A DNA stretch of 64,000 nucleotides from Planctomycetota bacterium (GTDB lineage Bacteria > Planctomycetota > UBA1135 > GCA-002686595). Both the position numbers and the translations under genes were made by a program. This document shows positions 39,821 to 48,942 of the stretch, in pieces (position 1 is the stretch's first letter; every line of letters starts with the position of its first letter). The DNA lies in contig DUDB01000071.1 in NCBI GenBank assembly GCA_012959525.1, positions 1-64,000 of the forward strand, written 5' to 3'. Under the pieces are notes generated by a model, which worked only from the letters and a program-made list of their open reading frames with translations, ran no database searches and was not told the origin of the DNA.

Positions 39821-41038
39821 TCAGGCCGTGGAAGGAATCGAGGCGGGATCGCAGTTCTGCCGCCGGAGGAGCACTACCGGGGCGGGCCGGACGTGCTCCA
39901 GAAGCCTCATTTCACTCTCCACGTTGGTGAAAACAAGCCTCTGGATTGTACCGCTGGTAGGGTCCCCGGAGAAGGACGGGCGACGCTCCTCGTGTATCAA
40001 GGTTGCTCCCCCGTCGATTCCATCGGTCAGGGTCTGTTCCAGGTAGGTAGCCAAGGCCCCGTCGACCCACGGGCAGGGGGGCTCGTCGGAGACCGATTCC
40101 CCTTCCGGAGGCTCGAGGGCCAGCAGAAGTTCGGTGGTGAAAGCGGAAAACAGACGCGGGGGCACGTGGACGATGGAGGACATCCCGGGCAGTTGGCCTG
40201 AAAGGGAAGGAAGGCGCGAAAACAACTCGCTTGCCACGCGCCGCGCGGCAAGCCGTGGATCTTCGTCGACGCCCACGCACAGAGTGCACGGAGCCAGGAG
40301 GCGATAGCTCCAGGCCGTGGAGGCGCGCTCGACGATGCCTTCCCCAAAGCCATCCCCGGAGGCGCGCTTGTCCGGCAGTTCCTGGTGCTCAAATCCGCTG
40401 AGGACAAAGCCGCCCACCCACGGGCTCACGAAAGCCGCGCGCAGCACAGTCTCTCCGTCGTCGTGCAAGAGCGCCAAGGCGTCAGGAGCCAGCCCCGCGC
40501 CGAGCAACAGGTCCGCCAGGCCCTGCGCGAGTCCTGGGACGCGGGGATCGCTGACGAGCAGCACACAGCGGCCCGCTAGAAGCTCGGCCGCCACGCACAC
40601 GAACAGATCCTTGAACAGCTCGCTCCAGTGCAGGCGAATGAAGACGACGGTGCCTTCGGCGGGTTCAGAGCTCCCCTCGAAACGGCTGCTCAGGACATCG
40701 GGATTGAGAGCAGGTTGTGCCTCCGCGCCGAGCAGAGTCTCCCGGCATTCCGCCTGAGACAGGCCGAACCTAGAGGCCAGGGCCCCATCGGGATCCGGCC
40801 CCCCCGTGAAGGCCGCCCAGGCCGCGTTCAAGATGCCCAAACGAGCACTCCGATCCATCCCCCCCCAGAGGCCCAACCCTGAGCGCAGGCTGGCAAGGGC
40901 ACCCTCCAGATCGGCCCCGTCGGAGCGCGGCCAGGAACTGAGCCCGGATGCAGCGGGCACGTCGAAGTGGCTGCCCGAGCGGGGGGCAAGGCCCTCGCCC
41001 CCGATCAGATTCTGTTGGGTATCCGCTGCAGTGCTCAT
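39821..41038 (-). CDS. Aldehyde-dehydrogenase-like protein lacking the catalytic cysteine
   Basis: The 405-residue protein begins LIGGEGLAPRSGSHFDVPAA, then SDGADLEGALASLRSGLGLW and RLGILNAAWAAF, the usual ALDH N-terminal order. Later ELLAGRCVLLVSDPRVPGLA and the segment FSRLPSLSGQLPGMSSIVHV align with the cofactor and catalytic regions; the usual GQxC is GQLP, so proline 284 stands where the nucleophilic Cys should be. The ElGG glutamate and the GST loop are also not visible. At 405 residues it is about 80-100 short of a normal ALDH. It is therefore probably a pseudoenzyme or a binding partner. It is the gene immediately before lat (6-base gap), and its start is divergent from rnpA. Mapping of the middle is by eye. 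Confidence 0.65.
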   Translation of the reverse strand: MSTAADTQQNLIGGEGLAPRSGSHFDVPAASGLSSWPRSDGADLEGALASLRSGLGLWGGMDRSARLGILNAAWAAFTGGPDPDGALASRFGLSQAECRETLLGAEAQPALNPDVLSSRFEGSSEPAEGTVVFIRLHWSELFKDLFVCVAAELLAGRCVLLVSDPRVPGLAQGLADLLLGAGLAPDALALLHDDGETVLRAAFVSPWVGGFVLSGFEHQELPDKRASGDGFGEGIVERASTAWSYRLLAPCTLCVGVDEDPRLAARRVASELFSRLPSLSGQLPGMSSIVHVPPRLFSAFTTELLLALEPPEGESVSDEPPCPWVDGALATYLEQTLTDGIDGGATLIHEERRPSFSGDPTSGTIQRLVFTNVESEMRLLEHVRPAPVVLLRRQNCDPASIPSTA

Positions 41039-41144
41039 GAATGGGAGGTTGGGGCAGCCCTTGGAATCACAGGCTGCCGGGGGGTCGACCGGAGGGCGAC
41101 GGCGCCTATCCTATGGGCCAGCCCAGCGGGGCGACACTCTCCCC

Positions 41145-41534
41145 ATGCCCAGCCCCCTGTCCTTCCTGCCCTCCATGCGTGTCCGCAGTGGAAAGCACTT
41201 CGAGCGCGCCTACCGCCAGGGCAGCCGCGCACGGGCTGAGCAGCTGCTGGTCGTCGCCATGGAGAACGGCCTGGGTACGACACGCCTGGGCCTGTCCGTG
41301 GGCAAGCGCATCTGGAAGCACGCCCATCGGCGTAATCGGGTGCGGCGCATCTTCCGTGAGGCCTTCCGCCTGACCTACCCGGACCTGCCCGAAGGGGTGG
41401 ATCTGATCCTGATCCCCGCGTCCTCTCAGCTCGAGCCTGACCTCGAACAGGTGAAGCGCGAGCTGGTCATGTTGGCCCACAAGGCCCACCAGCGACTGCT
41501 GCAGAAACAGGCCGAGTCGGAGGATCCTGCATGA
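41145..41534 (+). CDS. rnpA: Ribonuclease P protein component RnpA
   Basis: The 129-residue basic protein has the RNase P signature [15 protein letters not shown] after [13 protein letters not shown], and the N-terminal [15 protein letters not shown]. It is the protein cofactor of RNase P, which removes tRNA 5' leaders. I start at ATG 41145; a later ATG (41175) would cut off the usual N-terminal strand. Its stop overlaps the yidD start by 4 bases (41531-41534). rpmH, usually immediately upstream, is not present; a divergent gene occupies that place. Confidence 0.93.
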   Translation: MPSPLSFLPSMRVRSGKHFERAYRQGSRARAEQLLVVAMENGLGTTRLGLSVGKRIWKHAHRRNRVRRIFREAFRLTYPDLPEGVDLILIPASSQLEPDLEQVKRELVMLAHKAHQRLLQKQAESEDPA

Positions 41535-41812
41535 CTGTCTGGATCCGCCGCGTGGTGACCTTGCCCATCAGCTTCTACCGTCGCTTCCTCTCTCCGCTCA
41601 AGCCCCGGACCTGTCGCTTTCAGCCCACGTGCAGCGCATACGCACAGGAAGCCATTCACGCCTACGGTGTATTCCGGGGGACGGCCATGGCGATTTGGCG
41701 CGTTCTTCGGTGCAACCCCTTCGGGGGCAGCGGGTATGATCCCGTCCCCCAATGTGGCGGCGTCGAATCGCAGCCACATACGGATGACCCCCCAACTTCA
41801 AAACCCTCATGA
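41531..41812 (+). CDS. yidD: YidD, membrane protein insertion efficiency factor
   Basis: The 93-residue protein has the YidD core: [20 protein letters not shown], then [12 protein letters not shown], then [17 protein letters not shown]. Two short hydrophobic stretches and the conserved cysteines are in place. YidD assists YidC-dependent insertion of inner-membrane proteins. The gene overlaps rnpA upstream and the propeller lipoprotein downstream by 4 bases each, so the three are translated together. yidC is not in the window, which is unusual for this locus. The C-terminal tail [13 protein letters not shown] is extra. Confidence 0.92.
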   Translation: MTVWIRRVVTLPISFYRRFLSPLKPRTCRFQPTCSAYAQEAIHAYGVFRGTAMAIWRVLRCNPFGGSGYDPVPQCGGVESQPHTDDPPTSKPS

Positions 41813-42909
41813 GACCCATGAACCGCCTCCCGTTTGTGCTCCTCTTTCTGGTTGCCTCTTGTGCATCCACGACCACCTGCCCGATCTCCGGGGCCAGACC
41901 CGCTGACGACCTGATTCAACAAGGCGAGGTGCACTTCAAGCACCTCTGGCAGTTGACGGACGGCGGTGAGAATGCCGAAGCCTATTGGAGTTTCGCTGGT
42001 GACCGCCTGATCCTTCAGTCCCGGCGCCCCAAGCAGGGCGTGGACTGCGACCGCATCTACGTCACCGAAGCCGAGGGCACCACGCGCCAGATTTCAAGTG
42101 GTCAGGGCGTGACCACCTGCTCCTACTTCCTCCCCGGTGACGACAAGGTCCTCTTCGCCTCGACCCATTCGGGCCACGAGACATGCCCCGCACCGCCGGA
42201 CCGCAGCAAGGGCTATGTCTGGGAGCTGCACCCCGAGTACGACATCTACATCCAGGACCTGGTGTCGGGAGACACCCAGACCCTGATCGGTGGCCCGGGC
42301 TACGACGCTGAAGGCACGATCTCACCAACAGGCGATCGACTGGTGTTCACCTCAACCCGTTCGGGGGACATCGAACTGTGGACCTGCAACGTGGATGGCT
42401 CGGACGTTCGTCAAGTGACCAACGACCCCGGCTACGATGGCGGTGCATTCTTCAGCCACGATGGACAGCAACTGGTCTGGCGTTCCACCCAATTCAGTGC
42501 TGAAGGGCGTGAAGCTGAACTGAAGGAGTACCGTGCACTGCTTGAAGCTGGACTGGTACGCCCCAGTAACATGGAGCTCATGGTCGCGAACGCAGATGGC
42601 AGTGAACGTAAACAGGTAACGCACCTCGGCAAGGCCAACTTCGCACCCTTCTTCTATCCCGACGACTCGCGGATCATCTTCTCCACGAACCATCACGACC
42701 CCAACAGGCCGGCGATGAACTTCGATTTGTTCTCAATCCGCCCCGATGGCACGGATTTGGAGCAGATCACCTTCTACAACGGCGAGCGCGGCAAGCAGTT
42801 CGACTCCTTCCCCATGTTTAGTCCTGATGGACGCTACCTGGCCTTCTCCAGCAATCGTGGCTCGGGCGAAGCCGGTGAGACCAACGTCTTCATAGCCGAA
42901 TGGCAGTAG
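41809..42909 (+). CDS. TolB-like beta-propeller lipoprotein (PD40/WD40-like repeats)
   Basis: The 366-residue protein has a lipoprotein signal ([14 protein letters not shown], lipobox VASC). The rest is a propeller with repeats of the kind [35 protein letters not shown] and [14 protein letters not shown], at least five blades of the TolB/PD40 type. Such proteins usually bind a partner or act as scaffolds in the periplasm. It overlaps yidD by 4 bases, which ties it to membrane biogenesis by position only. ATG 41818 is an alternative start that gives the same lipobox. No enzymatic motif was seen. Confidence 0.84.
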   Translation: MRPMNRLPFVLLFLVASCASTTTCPISGARPADDLIQQGEVHFKHLWQLTDGGENAEAYWSFAGDRLILQSRRPKQGVDCDRIYVTEAEGTTRQISSGQGVTTCSYFLPGDDKVLFASTHSGHETCPAPPDRSKGYVWELHPEYDIYIQDLVSGDTQTLIGGPGYDAEGTISPTGDRLVFTSTRSGDIELWTCNVDGSDVRQVTNDPGYDGGAFFSHDGQQLVWRSTQFSAEGREAELKEYRALLEAGLVRPSNMELMVANADGSERKQVTHLGKANFAPFFYPDDSRIIFSTNHHDPNRPAMNFDLFSIRPDGTDLEQITFYNGERGKQFDSFPMFSPDGRYLAFSSNRGSGEAGETNVFIAEWQ

Positions 42910-42919
42910 CCCAGAACAG

Positions 42920-45370
42920 ATGACGGCGAGCGTGGAGTCCCCCTCCCAGCCCGCGTCCGGCACCGATGCCGGGCTGGGTCGTGCGTGGCTCCTGCTGCTC
43001 GTCCTTCCGGTCGTCTTCTTCGGACCCGCCCTTCTGCCCGGCAAGGGGTTCCTGCCACAGCATCCTTCCAGCCTGGCTCCGCTGTCGGCCGAGGCCTCCC
43101 CCGCCGAGGCCCAAGAGCAGATCAACTACTGGACCGTCGACGGGCTGTTTCCGTTCCTGACGGACGCCCTACACGTGCGTCACGCGTTCGAGCTCAATTG
43201 CCTGCCAACCTGGAATCCCCAACTTGGCCTGGGGTACGGCACGGCCGGAGGCAGCCTAGTCACCCCGTGGTATCCGCCCAACCTCGTGCACCTTCTTGTG
43301 CATCCGGCACGGGCCTTCGGCTGGCTGGCTCTCATGCACCTGTTCCTCTTGGGCGCGGGCGCGGCCCTGTTCTTACGCCGCCAGGGCCTTCGGCTGGGCT
43401 CGGCACTGCTCGCGGGCTGGGCCATTCAAGCGGGTGGGCTGAGCCTCTTTGGCGCCCACTACGGAATGAAGCTCGCCGCCGTGGCCTGGTTCCCATGGTG
43501 CCTGCTCGCGGCTCAAGGAGTCTTGGCGGGAACGCAGGGGGCTGGCCTGCGATTGTGCGTGTTCACCGCGCTCTCTTTCCTGGCGGGCTTTCCGCCCCTC
43601 GCGGTCTTTGCCCTGGGTGGTCTGACCCTGGCGGGGCTTGCCTTTTCCAAGGGCCATATGGGTCGCTTCGCGGCCCTGGTCGGGTTCGTGATCCTGGGCG
43701 TCGCTGCAGCCGGGGTGGGGCTCCTGCCCATGGCGGAGAGTCTCCGTGGAGCCGAGCGCAGCCTGACCTCGGGGGACGCCCCCACCCAAACGGCCCCCGC
43801 CGAATCCCTGGGCACCCTGCTCGCACCAGGCATGTTTGGCCTGCCATCCGATCCGTTCTTCGCCCCGTCTCATCCCTTGGCTCTTTGGCTTTGCTCACCT
43901 GACAACCTGACCCAGACCCTGGAGGCCAACGGACTCGAGTGGAATATGCACGTAGGCCTGGCGGTGTTCCTCCTGGCTCTGGTCGGATTGTGCTCGCGGC
44001 CGAAGCGCTCCCTCGTTCCGGGCGCCCTGCTGCTCCTCGGCTTGGGATTTGGTCTGGGGTGGCCACCCATGAGCTGGCTGCATGGCCTCCCGGGACTGGG
44101 CTCGGGTGCCCCCACCCGAGCGTTCCTGCTCACCCCCCTGCTCTGGGTCTGGCTGGCGGCACTGGGACTGGAAGAGCTGAGCGGGGGGAGTCGGCGAGCA
44201 GGCACGTGCCTGGCCCTGGGCTGCTCCATGGCCCTCGGCATGGGGCTCTACCTGGGCAAGCAGGCCCAAGCACTGGGGTCGGAGCAGGCCACGTCCATCC
44301 TGGCGCAGCGCTACGCCGTGGGTCTCGAAACCGCCCAGGAGCATCTTGCCGGGGCGGATCTGGCTCTCGCCGCCCAACGACTGGAGAGCGAGAGTCACTG
44401 GCTCATCGGATGGACTCTGGCCGTGGCCTTGGCCGGGCTGGCGACCTGGATCATGGGCCGCAGAGGTTCCTCCATTTCGCGGCACGCCGCCTGGGCTCTC
44501 CTGCCCTGGTTCCTTTTGGTGGGTGGAGAAGGGTGGAGACTCAGTCGCGCCAGCCACCGGCCCGTCAACCTCGAGGCGGGGCTCTTTCCATCCTCGGCCG
44601 CCATGGACGCGGTGCGCGAAGCGACGGGCAGCGGACGAGTCCTGCGCCTGGACCGCAGCGCATCGGGCGTGTCCGAGGTCGAGAGGCTGGCGCGCCCGAA
44701 CCTGTTGCAGGCCTACGGAATCGGTGACCTGACGCCCTACGTGGTCTTCACTCCGGCGGACTGGGTCAACGCTCTGGCCCAGGTCGACCCACTCTCCGGC
44801 TACCGCAGCGGGGCGAGCCGCCTGTCGGATCCCGAACACCTGGGCCATCCCCTGCTGGACGTGATGAACGTAACGTGCATCCTGGCCACCGAGCCCATCG
44901 AACATCCGCGGCTGGAGCACGTCTTCGGCCAGGAGGGCTTCCACGTGCACCGGCGGGACCTCGGTGCGCAATTGCCATTTGCGGTCTTCCCCGATCCGGG
45001 GGGTGATCGGGATGACACGGGCCTCTTGTTCCCTCCTCTGGTGGAGCCGTCGGACGCTGCCCCGGACTGGAGCGCCGGCGAGGTGCGCTGGGCTCGCCCC
45101 ACCCCCACCAGACTTGACGTGAAGATCACAGGCACGAGCGGAGGATGGCTGGTGATGGACGGCAGCTTCCAGCCCGGATGGAAGGCCATCGTCAACGGCG
45201 AGGACGCCACCATCGTGCAAGCCCAGGGTCTGCTGCGGGCCGTGCGCGTCCCGGCCGGCGACGTGACCGTGCGCACACACTACGAGCCCTGGTCCCTGCG
45301 TATTGGCGCTCTGCTCACGGTCCTCGCCCTGGCCATCGCCTGGCGCACCTCGCGGGTTGAAGCCCACTAG
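42920..45370 (+). CDS. YfhO-like multi-pass membrane protein
   Basis: The 816-residue protein has about 12 hydrophobic helices in its first 560 residues, with PTWNPQLGLGYG and TPWYPPNLVHLLVHPARAFG in the first extracellular loop; the motif order resembles the YfhO/GT-C-like family. The C-terminal 250 residues are a soluble beta domain (VMDGSFQPGWKAIVNGEDAT) before a last helix. Members are suspected polyprenyl-linked glycan transferases, but the reaction is not established. It follows the propeller lipoprotein by 10 bases and precedes the YycJ-like gene by 2 bases, suggesting a long plus-strand operon. Confidence 0.78.
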   Translation: MTASVESPSQPASGTDAGLGRAWLLLLVLPVVFFGPALLPGKGFLPQHPSSLAPLSAEASPAEAQEQINYWTVDGLFPFLTDALHVRHAFELNCLPTWNPQLGLGYGTAGGSLVTPWYPPNLVHLLVHPARAFGWLALMHLFLLGAGAALFLRRQGLRLGSALLAGWAIQAGGLSLFGAHYGMKLAAVAWFPWCLLAAQGVLAGTQGAGLRLCVFTALSFLAGFPPLAVFALGGLTLAGLAFSKGHMGRFAALVGFVILGVAAAGVGLLPMAESLRGAERSLTSGDAPTQTAPAESLGTLLAPGMFGLPSDPFFAPSHPLALWLCSPDNLTQTLEANGLEWNMHVGLAVFLLALVGLCSRPKRSLVPGALLLLGLGFGLGWPPMSWLHGLPGLGSGAPTRAFLLTPLLWVWLAALGLEELSGGSRRAGTCLALGCSMALGMGLYLGKQAQALGSEQATSILAQRYAVGLETAQEHLAGADLALAAQRLESESHWLIGWTLAVALAGLATWIMGRRGSSISRHAAWALLPWFLLVGGEGWRLSRASHRPVNLEAGLFPSSAAMDAVREATGSGRVLRLDRSASGVSEVERLARPNLLQAYGIGDLTPYVVFTPADWVNALAQVDPLSGYRSGASRLSDPEHLGHPLLDVMNVTCILATEPIEHPRLEHVFGQEGFHVHRRDLGAQLPFAVFPDPGGDRDDTGLLFPPLVEPSDAAPDWSAGEVRWARPTPTRLDVKITGTSGGWLVMDGSFQPGWKAIVNGEDATIVQAQGLLRAVRVPAGDVTVRTHYEPWSLRIGALLTVLALAIAWRTSRVEAH

Positions 45371-45372
45371 TC

Positions 45373-46167
45373 ATGCACGTTCAGGTTCTCTCGAGCGGTA
45401 GCCGCGGCAACGCCACGCTGGTGCGTGCGGGTGAGACGGCCCTGCTCGTGGACTCGGGCCTCTCGGGCAAGGAGATGCGATCGCGCCTGAGCGCAGCCGG
45501 CATGGGACCCCGCAGCCTAGACCACCTGCTGATCACCCACGCCCACCTGGACCATGCCCGCAGCGCAAGCTCCATCGCCCGCAGCCACGACGCCACGGTC
45601 CACTGCGCCCTGGCCAACATGGAGCACCGCAGCCTCTCCCGTGCCCGGCGCTACCACACCCTGGACATAGGCGGCGAACACCGCTTCGAGCCCGAGGCGG
45701 AAGAAGAACCCGACCAGGCCCTGCGCTACTCCAGCGTGCCCCTGCCCCACGACTGCGACCCGACCGTAGCCTTCAGGGTGGAGCACCGTGGGCGGGTGCT
45801 GTGCGTGGTCACGGACCTGGGGATCGTTAAGGACGAAGTGGTGCGCGGCTTGCAGGGAGCCCACGTACTGGTGCTGGAGTTCAACTACGACCCGCACATG
45901 CTGGAGACGGGCCCCTACCCGGCCGCGCTGCAACGCAGGGTGAGCGGCAATCGCGGACATCTGTCCAACCAGCAGGCCGCGGAAATGCTGGTGCAACTGG
46001 CAGGCCCGAACCTTCACACCCTGGTCCTGGCGCACCTGTCGGCCAAGAACAACACGCCCGAGCTCGCTCTGGAGGCCGCCCACGGGGCACTGCAGAAGAT
46101 CGGGCGCGAAGAGGTCGAGGTCCTGGTGGCCAGCCAGCACGAGATCGGGGACAACCTGGAGGTCTGA
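45373..46167 (+). CDS. YycJ/WalJ-like metallo-beta-lactamase-fold hydrolase
   Basis: The 264-residue protein has the MBL metal motif THAHLDHARS (HxHxDH), a start LSSGSRGNATLVRAGETALL typical of YycJ, and a late LVLAHLSAKNNTPE segment carrying the family histidine. YycJ/WalJ proteins are cytoplasmic metal-dependent nucleases or hydrolases, linked in Firmicutes to cell-wall and DNA repair control; the role here is unproven. It starts 2 bases after the YfhO-like stop and is probably co-transcribed. No walKR genes are nearby. Confidence 0.84.
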   Translation: MHVQVLSSGSRGNATLVRAGETALLVDSGLSGKEMRSRLSAAGMGPRSLDHLLITHAHLDHARSASSIARSHDATVHCALANMEHRSLSRARRYHTLDIGGEHRFEPEAEEEPDQALRYSSVPLPHDCDPTVAFRVEHRGRVLCVVTDLGIVKDEVVRGLQGAHVLVLEFNYDPHMLETGPYPAALQRRVSGNRGHLSNQQAAEMLVQLAGPNLHTLVLAHLSAKNNTPELALEAAHGALQKIGREEVEVLVASQHEIGDNLEV

Positions 46168-46225
46168 GCGCCGGAGGCCGTTGGCCCTTGTTCTCGCCAG
46201 GGGCGCCAGCGGGTAGGGTCCGGGA

Positions 46226-46960
46226 ATGGCGAACCCGATTCAAGATTGCATGACCGCCCACAGCAGTGTGCGCGCCTTCCAGCCGACACCCGTCTCCACG
46301 GAAGTGATTGAGCGCTGTGTGGGCGCAGCCCAGATGGCCTCCACCTCCAGTTGGATCCAGGCGTACAGTCTGCTACAGGTCCACGACGCTGCAGAACGGG
46401 AGACCTTGGCGGAGCTCTGCGGTGGACAGGCCCAGGTCCACACTGCCGGTGCGTTCTTTGTCGTCCTAGCGGATAGCCGCCGCCACCTCCTGCTCGCAGA
46501 GAGCGCCGGATGCGATCACGTCCAGAACCTGGAGGGCTTCCTGGTCTCCGTAGTGGACGCCAGCCTCTTCGCCCAGAGCCTGGCCCTGGCCTTCGAATCC
46601 GAGGGCCTGGGAATCTGCTTCATCGGCGGGCTGCGCAATCAGTTGGCTGATGTGGACCGACTCCTGGAGCTACCTCGGGGAGCCTGGCCCCTGTTCGGGC
46701 TCTGCGTAGGCACGCCCGAAGAGCAACCCGAAGGCCGACCACGCCTGCCTCTCTCGGCAGTCCTCCACCACGACCGCTACGCCAGCGATGGCGAGGTCTC
46801 GGCCGCGACGGAGGCCTTCGATGGGGTGGCCTCCGCGCACTATGCGGAGCGGGGCATTGAAGGCCGCAACTGGAGTGGCGGAATGGCGCGCCGGTTCATG
46901 GCCCCACTGCGTGAAGAGCTGGCTGCCTACTACACTTCCAAGGGCGCCCGGCTCTGCTAG
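46226..46960 (+). CDS. NfsA-like nitroreductase (NADPH-dependent flavin oxidoreductase)
   Basis: The 244-residue protein has the FMN-binding start SSVRAFQPTPVSTEVIERCV, the segment MASTSSWIQAYSLLQV, SLALAFESEGLGICFIGGLR and the NfsA-type LFGLCVGTPEEQPEGRPRLP. The family reduces nitroaromatics, quinones or flavins with NADPH and is oxygen-insensitive. The true substrate in this organism is unknown. It ends at a TAG (46958-46960) that overlaps the stop of the convergent glycosyltransferase gene through the 4 bases CTAG, with no intergenic space. Confidence 0.85.
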   Translation: MANPIQDCMTAHSSVRAFQPTPVSTEVIERCVGAAQMASTSSWIQAYSLLQVHDAAERETLAELCGGQAQVHTAGAFFVVLADSRRHLLLAESAGCDHVQNLEGFLVSVVDASLFAQSLALAFESEGLGICFIGGLRNQLADVDRLLELPRGAWPLFGLCVGTPEEQPEGRPRLPLSAVLHHDRYASDGEVSAATEAFDGVASAHYAERGIEGRNWSGGMARRFMAPLREELAAYYTSKGARLC

Positions 46961-47640
46961 AAGCGCCAGCGGATGATGGCCAGGACGGCGAGCACCGCGT
47001 CCTTGAACCCGATCTTCTTGCCCTCGGCGTAGTCTCGGCCAGCGTAGCGGATCGGAACCTCGTACACGCGCACCCCCATGCGCGCCACCTTGGCGGTCAT
47101 TTCGGGTTCCACGGCGAAGCTACGGGACTGGATGTCCAGCTTGCGGGCCACGTCGATACGGAAGGCCTTGTAGCAGGTCTCCATGTCCGAGAGGTTGAGG
47201 TTCGTGAGCATGTTGCTGAGCAGGGTCAGCATGCGGTTGCCCACGTAGTGCCAGAACAGGTGCACGCGTACGTAGCGCCCCCCCAGGAAGCGGCTGCCGT
47301 AGACGACGTCCGCATGCCCCTCCTCGATGGGGTGCAACAGAATCTTGTAGTCCTGGGGGTCGTACTCCAGGTCGGCGTCCTGGATCACCACAACGTCGCC
47401 AACCACTTCCTTGAAGCCGGTTCCCAGCGCGGCCCCCTTGCCCTGGTTACGCTCATGATAGAAGCAGCGGATGCCAGCGTGCTCGGACTCCAGGCGCTTC
47501 ATGATCTCGCGGCTGCCGTCCGTGGATCCGTCGTCCACCAGAATCAGGTCGATCTCGTACTCCGTGGCAAGGACGCGCCGGACGATCTCCTCGAGGGTAC
47601 GCTCCTCGTTGAAGATGGGCATGACGACGGAGAGCTTCAC
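46957..47640 (-). CDS. GT2 glycosyltransferase (dolichol/polyprenyl-phosphate sugar synthase-like)
   Basis: The 227-residue protein is a compact GT2 domain. It has KLSVVMPIFNEERTLEEIV at the start, DLILVDDGSTDGSREIMKRL and the metal motif VIQDADLEYDPQDYK (DxD type), followed by the VVYGSRFLGGRY loop. That pattern matches DPM1-like enzymes that load a sugar on a polyprenyl phosphate. No C-terminal membrane helices are present. It is the last gene of the minus-strand glycosyltransferase run, 39 bases after the previous gene. Donor and acceptor are not readable. Confidence 0.85.
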   Translation of the reverse strand: MKLSVVMPIFNEERTLEEIVRRVLATEYEIDLILVDDGSTDGSREIMKRLESEHAGIRCFYHERNQGKGAALGTGFKEVVGDVVVIQDADLEYDPQDYKILLHPIEEGHADVVYGSRFLGGRYVRVHLFWHYVGNRMLTLLSNMLTNLNLSDMETCYKAFRIDVARKLDIQSRSFAVEPEMTAKVARMGVRVYEVPIRYAGRDYAEGKKIGFKDAVLAVLAIIRWRF

Positions 47641-47679
47641 GGCCGCACCTCCATCGTGTCTGGTCCTGACTGCATCAAT

Positions 47680-48942
47680 TCAGCTCCGGGGTTCATGTTC
47701 TAAGTGGGTCAGGCCGGCGAAGATCTCCTTAAGCCCAGCAAACTTGGCCAACCCCTCGTGTAGCTCACGGTAACCGCTCTCCTGCTCAATGCACCACATG
47801 GGATGGAGGAACAAGCGCAGGATCTCCTCATCTGAACGGCGGCGCTTGCCCTGGACGTCGGCGCGGCGGGCGGACCAATGCTCCCAGCGCCCCACAAGAT
47901 CGTTGATGGCCACGAGATCAGCTGCGGCCACGGGGGGCAGGCTCGGCACCCCGCGCAGGCGGGTCCCAAGCGCCCTCCAACACCTCCCCAGCCACGATCC
48001 CGCGGGCAGGCTACGCATGTTCTCGATGCGGTAGTCGGGGGCATCCCCCAAGCCGGAAGCCAGATAGCAACGGCGCGTGGCCAGGGCCAACATGCTGGGC
48101 AGGATGCGGGCCAGGTTCGCATCGTCATAGTTCTTGAAGCAGGCCAACAGGGGATTGCGCACCTGCAGCACGCGCAGCCGCTCGGTGGGCACGCGGCCCG
48201 AGGTGCTGGAGTGATGGTGGTAGCACACGGCCTCGGGTACGTAGCGGATCGAGTAGCCCATGACCCAGGTACGCCACCCCAGATCCACGTCTTCGTAGTA
48301 GGCGAAGAACTCCTCGTCGAAGCGCCCCACCTTCTTGAACACCTCTGCATCCATGGCCATGGCACCGCCACAGGCGAACAAGCTCAGGCGCGCCTGATCG
48401 TAGGTCTCCGCGGGCTCCTCTTCATACCCTCGCTGGATCCCGATGCCATGAAAGTTCATGCCCCCGCCAGCGGAGTTGATGCGCTGGCCATCCCAAGAGA
48501 GCATCTTGGCAGTCGTAGCTTCGCATTGCCCACGAACGATAGGCCCGACCAACCGCCGCAGGAAGGACGCGTCCACCCGGATGTCATTGTTCAAGAAGAT
48601 CAGTATCTTGGCATCCTGGGCCAACTCGCTGCCCTGGTTGCAGCCCCTGGAGAAGCCCAGGTTGCGCTCGTTCTGGTGCAACTCGACGTTGCCGAAATCG
48701 CGGCGGATCAGCTCCACCGATCCATCGTCAGATCCGTTGTCTATCAGGTGGATACGATAGAGAGCCTCGGGGTAGTCGAGGGTCCCAAGGCTCTCGAAGC
48801 AGCCGCTTAAATGATGCCGACCATTCCAGTTGAGGATGATGATCGACACCTTGGGCAACTGGGAGTCGTCCAGGGGCGGGGTGGACGGCACGTCCAAGTG
48901 CCCCTGCTGCACCTCAATAGGGTCCTTTGGAGATGTGCTCAT
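47680..48942 (-). CDS. GT2 glycosyltransferase (rhamnosyltransferase-like)
   Basis: The 420-residue protein has SIIILNWNGRHHLSGCFESL at the N-terminus after a short charged leader, HLIDNGSDDGSVELIRRDFG and ILIFLNNDIRVDASFLRRLV (DxD-like NND), then FFAYYEDVDLGWRTWVMGYS (the EDVDL acceptor motif). This is the WbbL/rhamnosyltransferase-like GT2 branch, making envelope or exported polysaccharide. The C-terminal 120 residues are helical and charged. Its start overlaps the stop of the large fusion gene by 4 bases (48939-48942). The sugar is unknown. Confidence 0.85.
   Translation of the reverse strand: MSTSPKDPIEVQQGHLDVPSTPPLDDSQLPKVSIIILNWNGRHHLSGCFESLGTLDYPEALYRIHLIDNGSDDGSVELIRRDFGNVELHQNERNLGFSRGCNQGSELAQDAKILIFLNNDIRVDASFLRRLVGPIVRGQCEATTAKMLSWDGQRINSAGGGMNFHGIGIQRGYEEEPAETYDQARLSLFACGGAMAMDAEVFKKVGRFDEEFFAYYEDVDLGWRTWVMGYSIRYVPEAVCYHHHSSTSGRVPTERLRVLQVRNPLLACFKNYDDANLARILPSMLALATRRCYLASGLGDAPDYRIENMRSLPAGSWLGRCWRALGTRLRGVPSLPPVAAADLVAINDLVGRWEHWSARRADVQGKRRRSDEEILRLFLHPMWCIEQESGYRELHEGLAKFAGLKEIFAGLTHLEHEPRS

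Noticed and set aside
38438-40201. Plus-strand frame of 587 codons over lat and the ALDH-like gene
   Set aside because: It spans two real minus-strand genes; its protein is low-complexity shadow sequence.
40806-41144. Upstream extension of the rnpA frame
   Set aside because: The extension lies opposite the ALDH-like gene and has no RnpA features; ATG 41145 gives a normal RnpA length.
43895-45367. Minus-strand frame of 490 codons over the YfhO-like gene
   Set aside because: Gly/Gln/Arg-rich antisense shadow; the plus frame has clear membrane helices.
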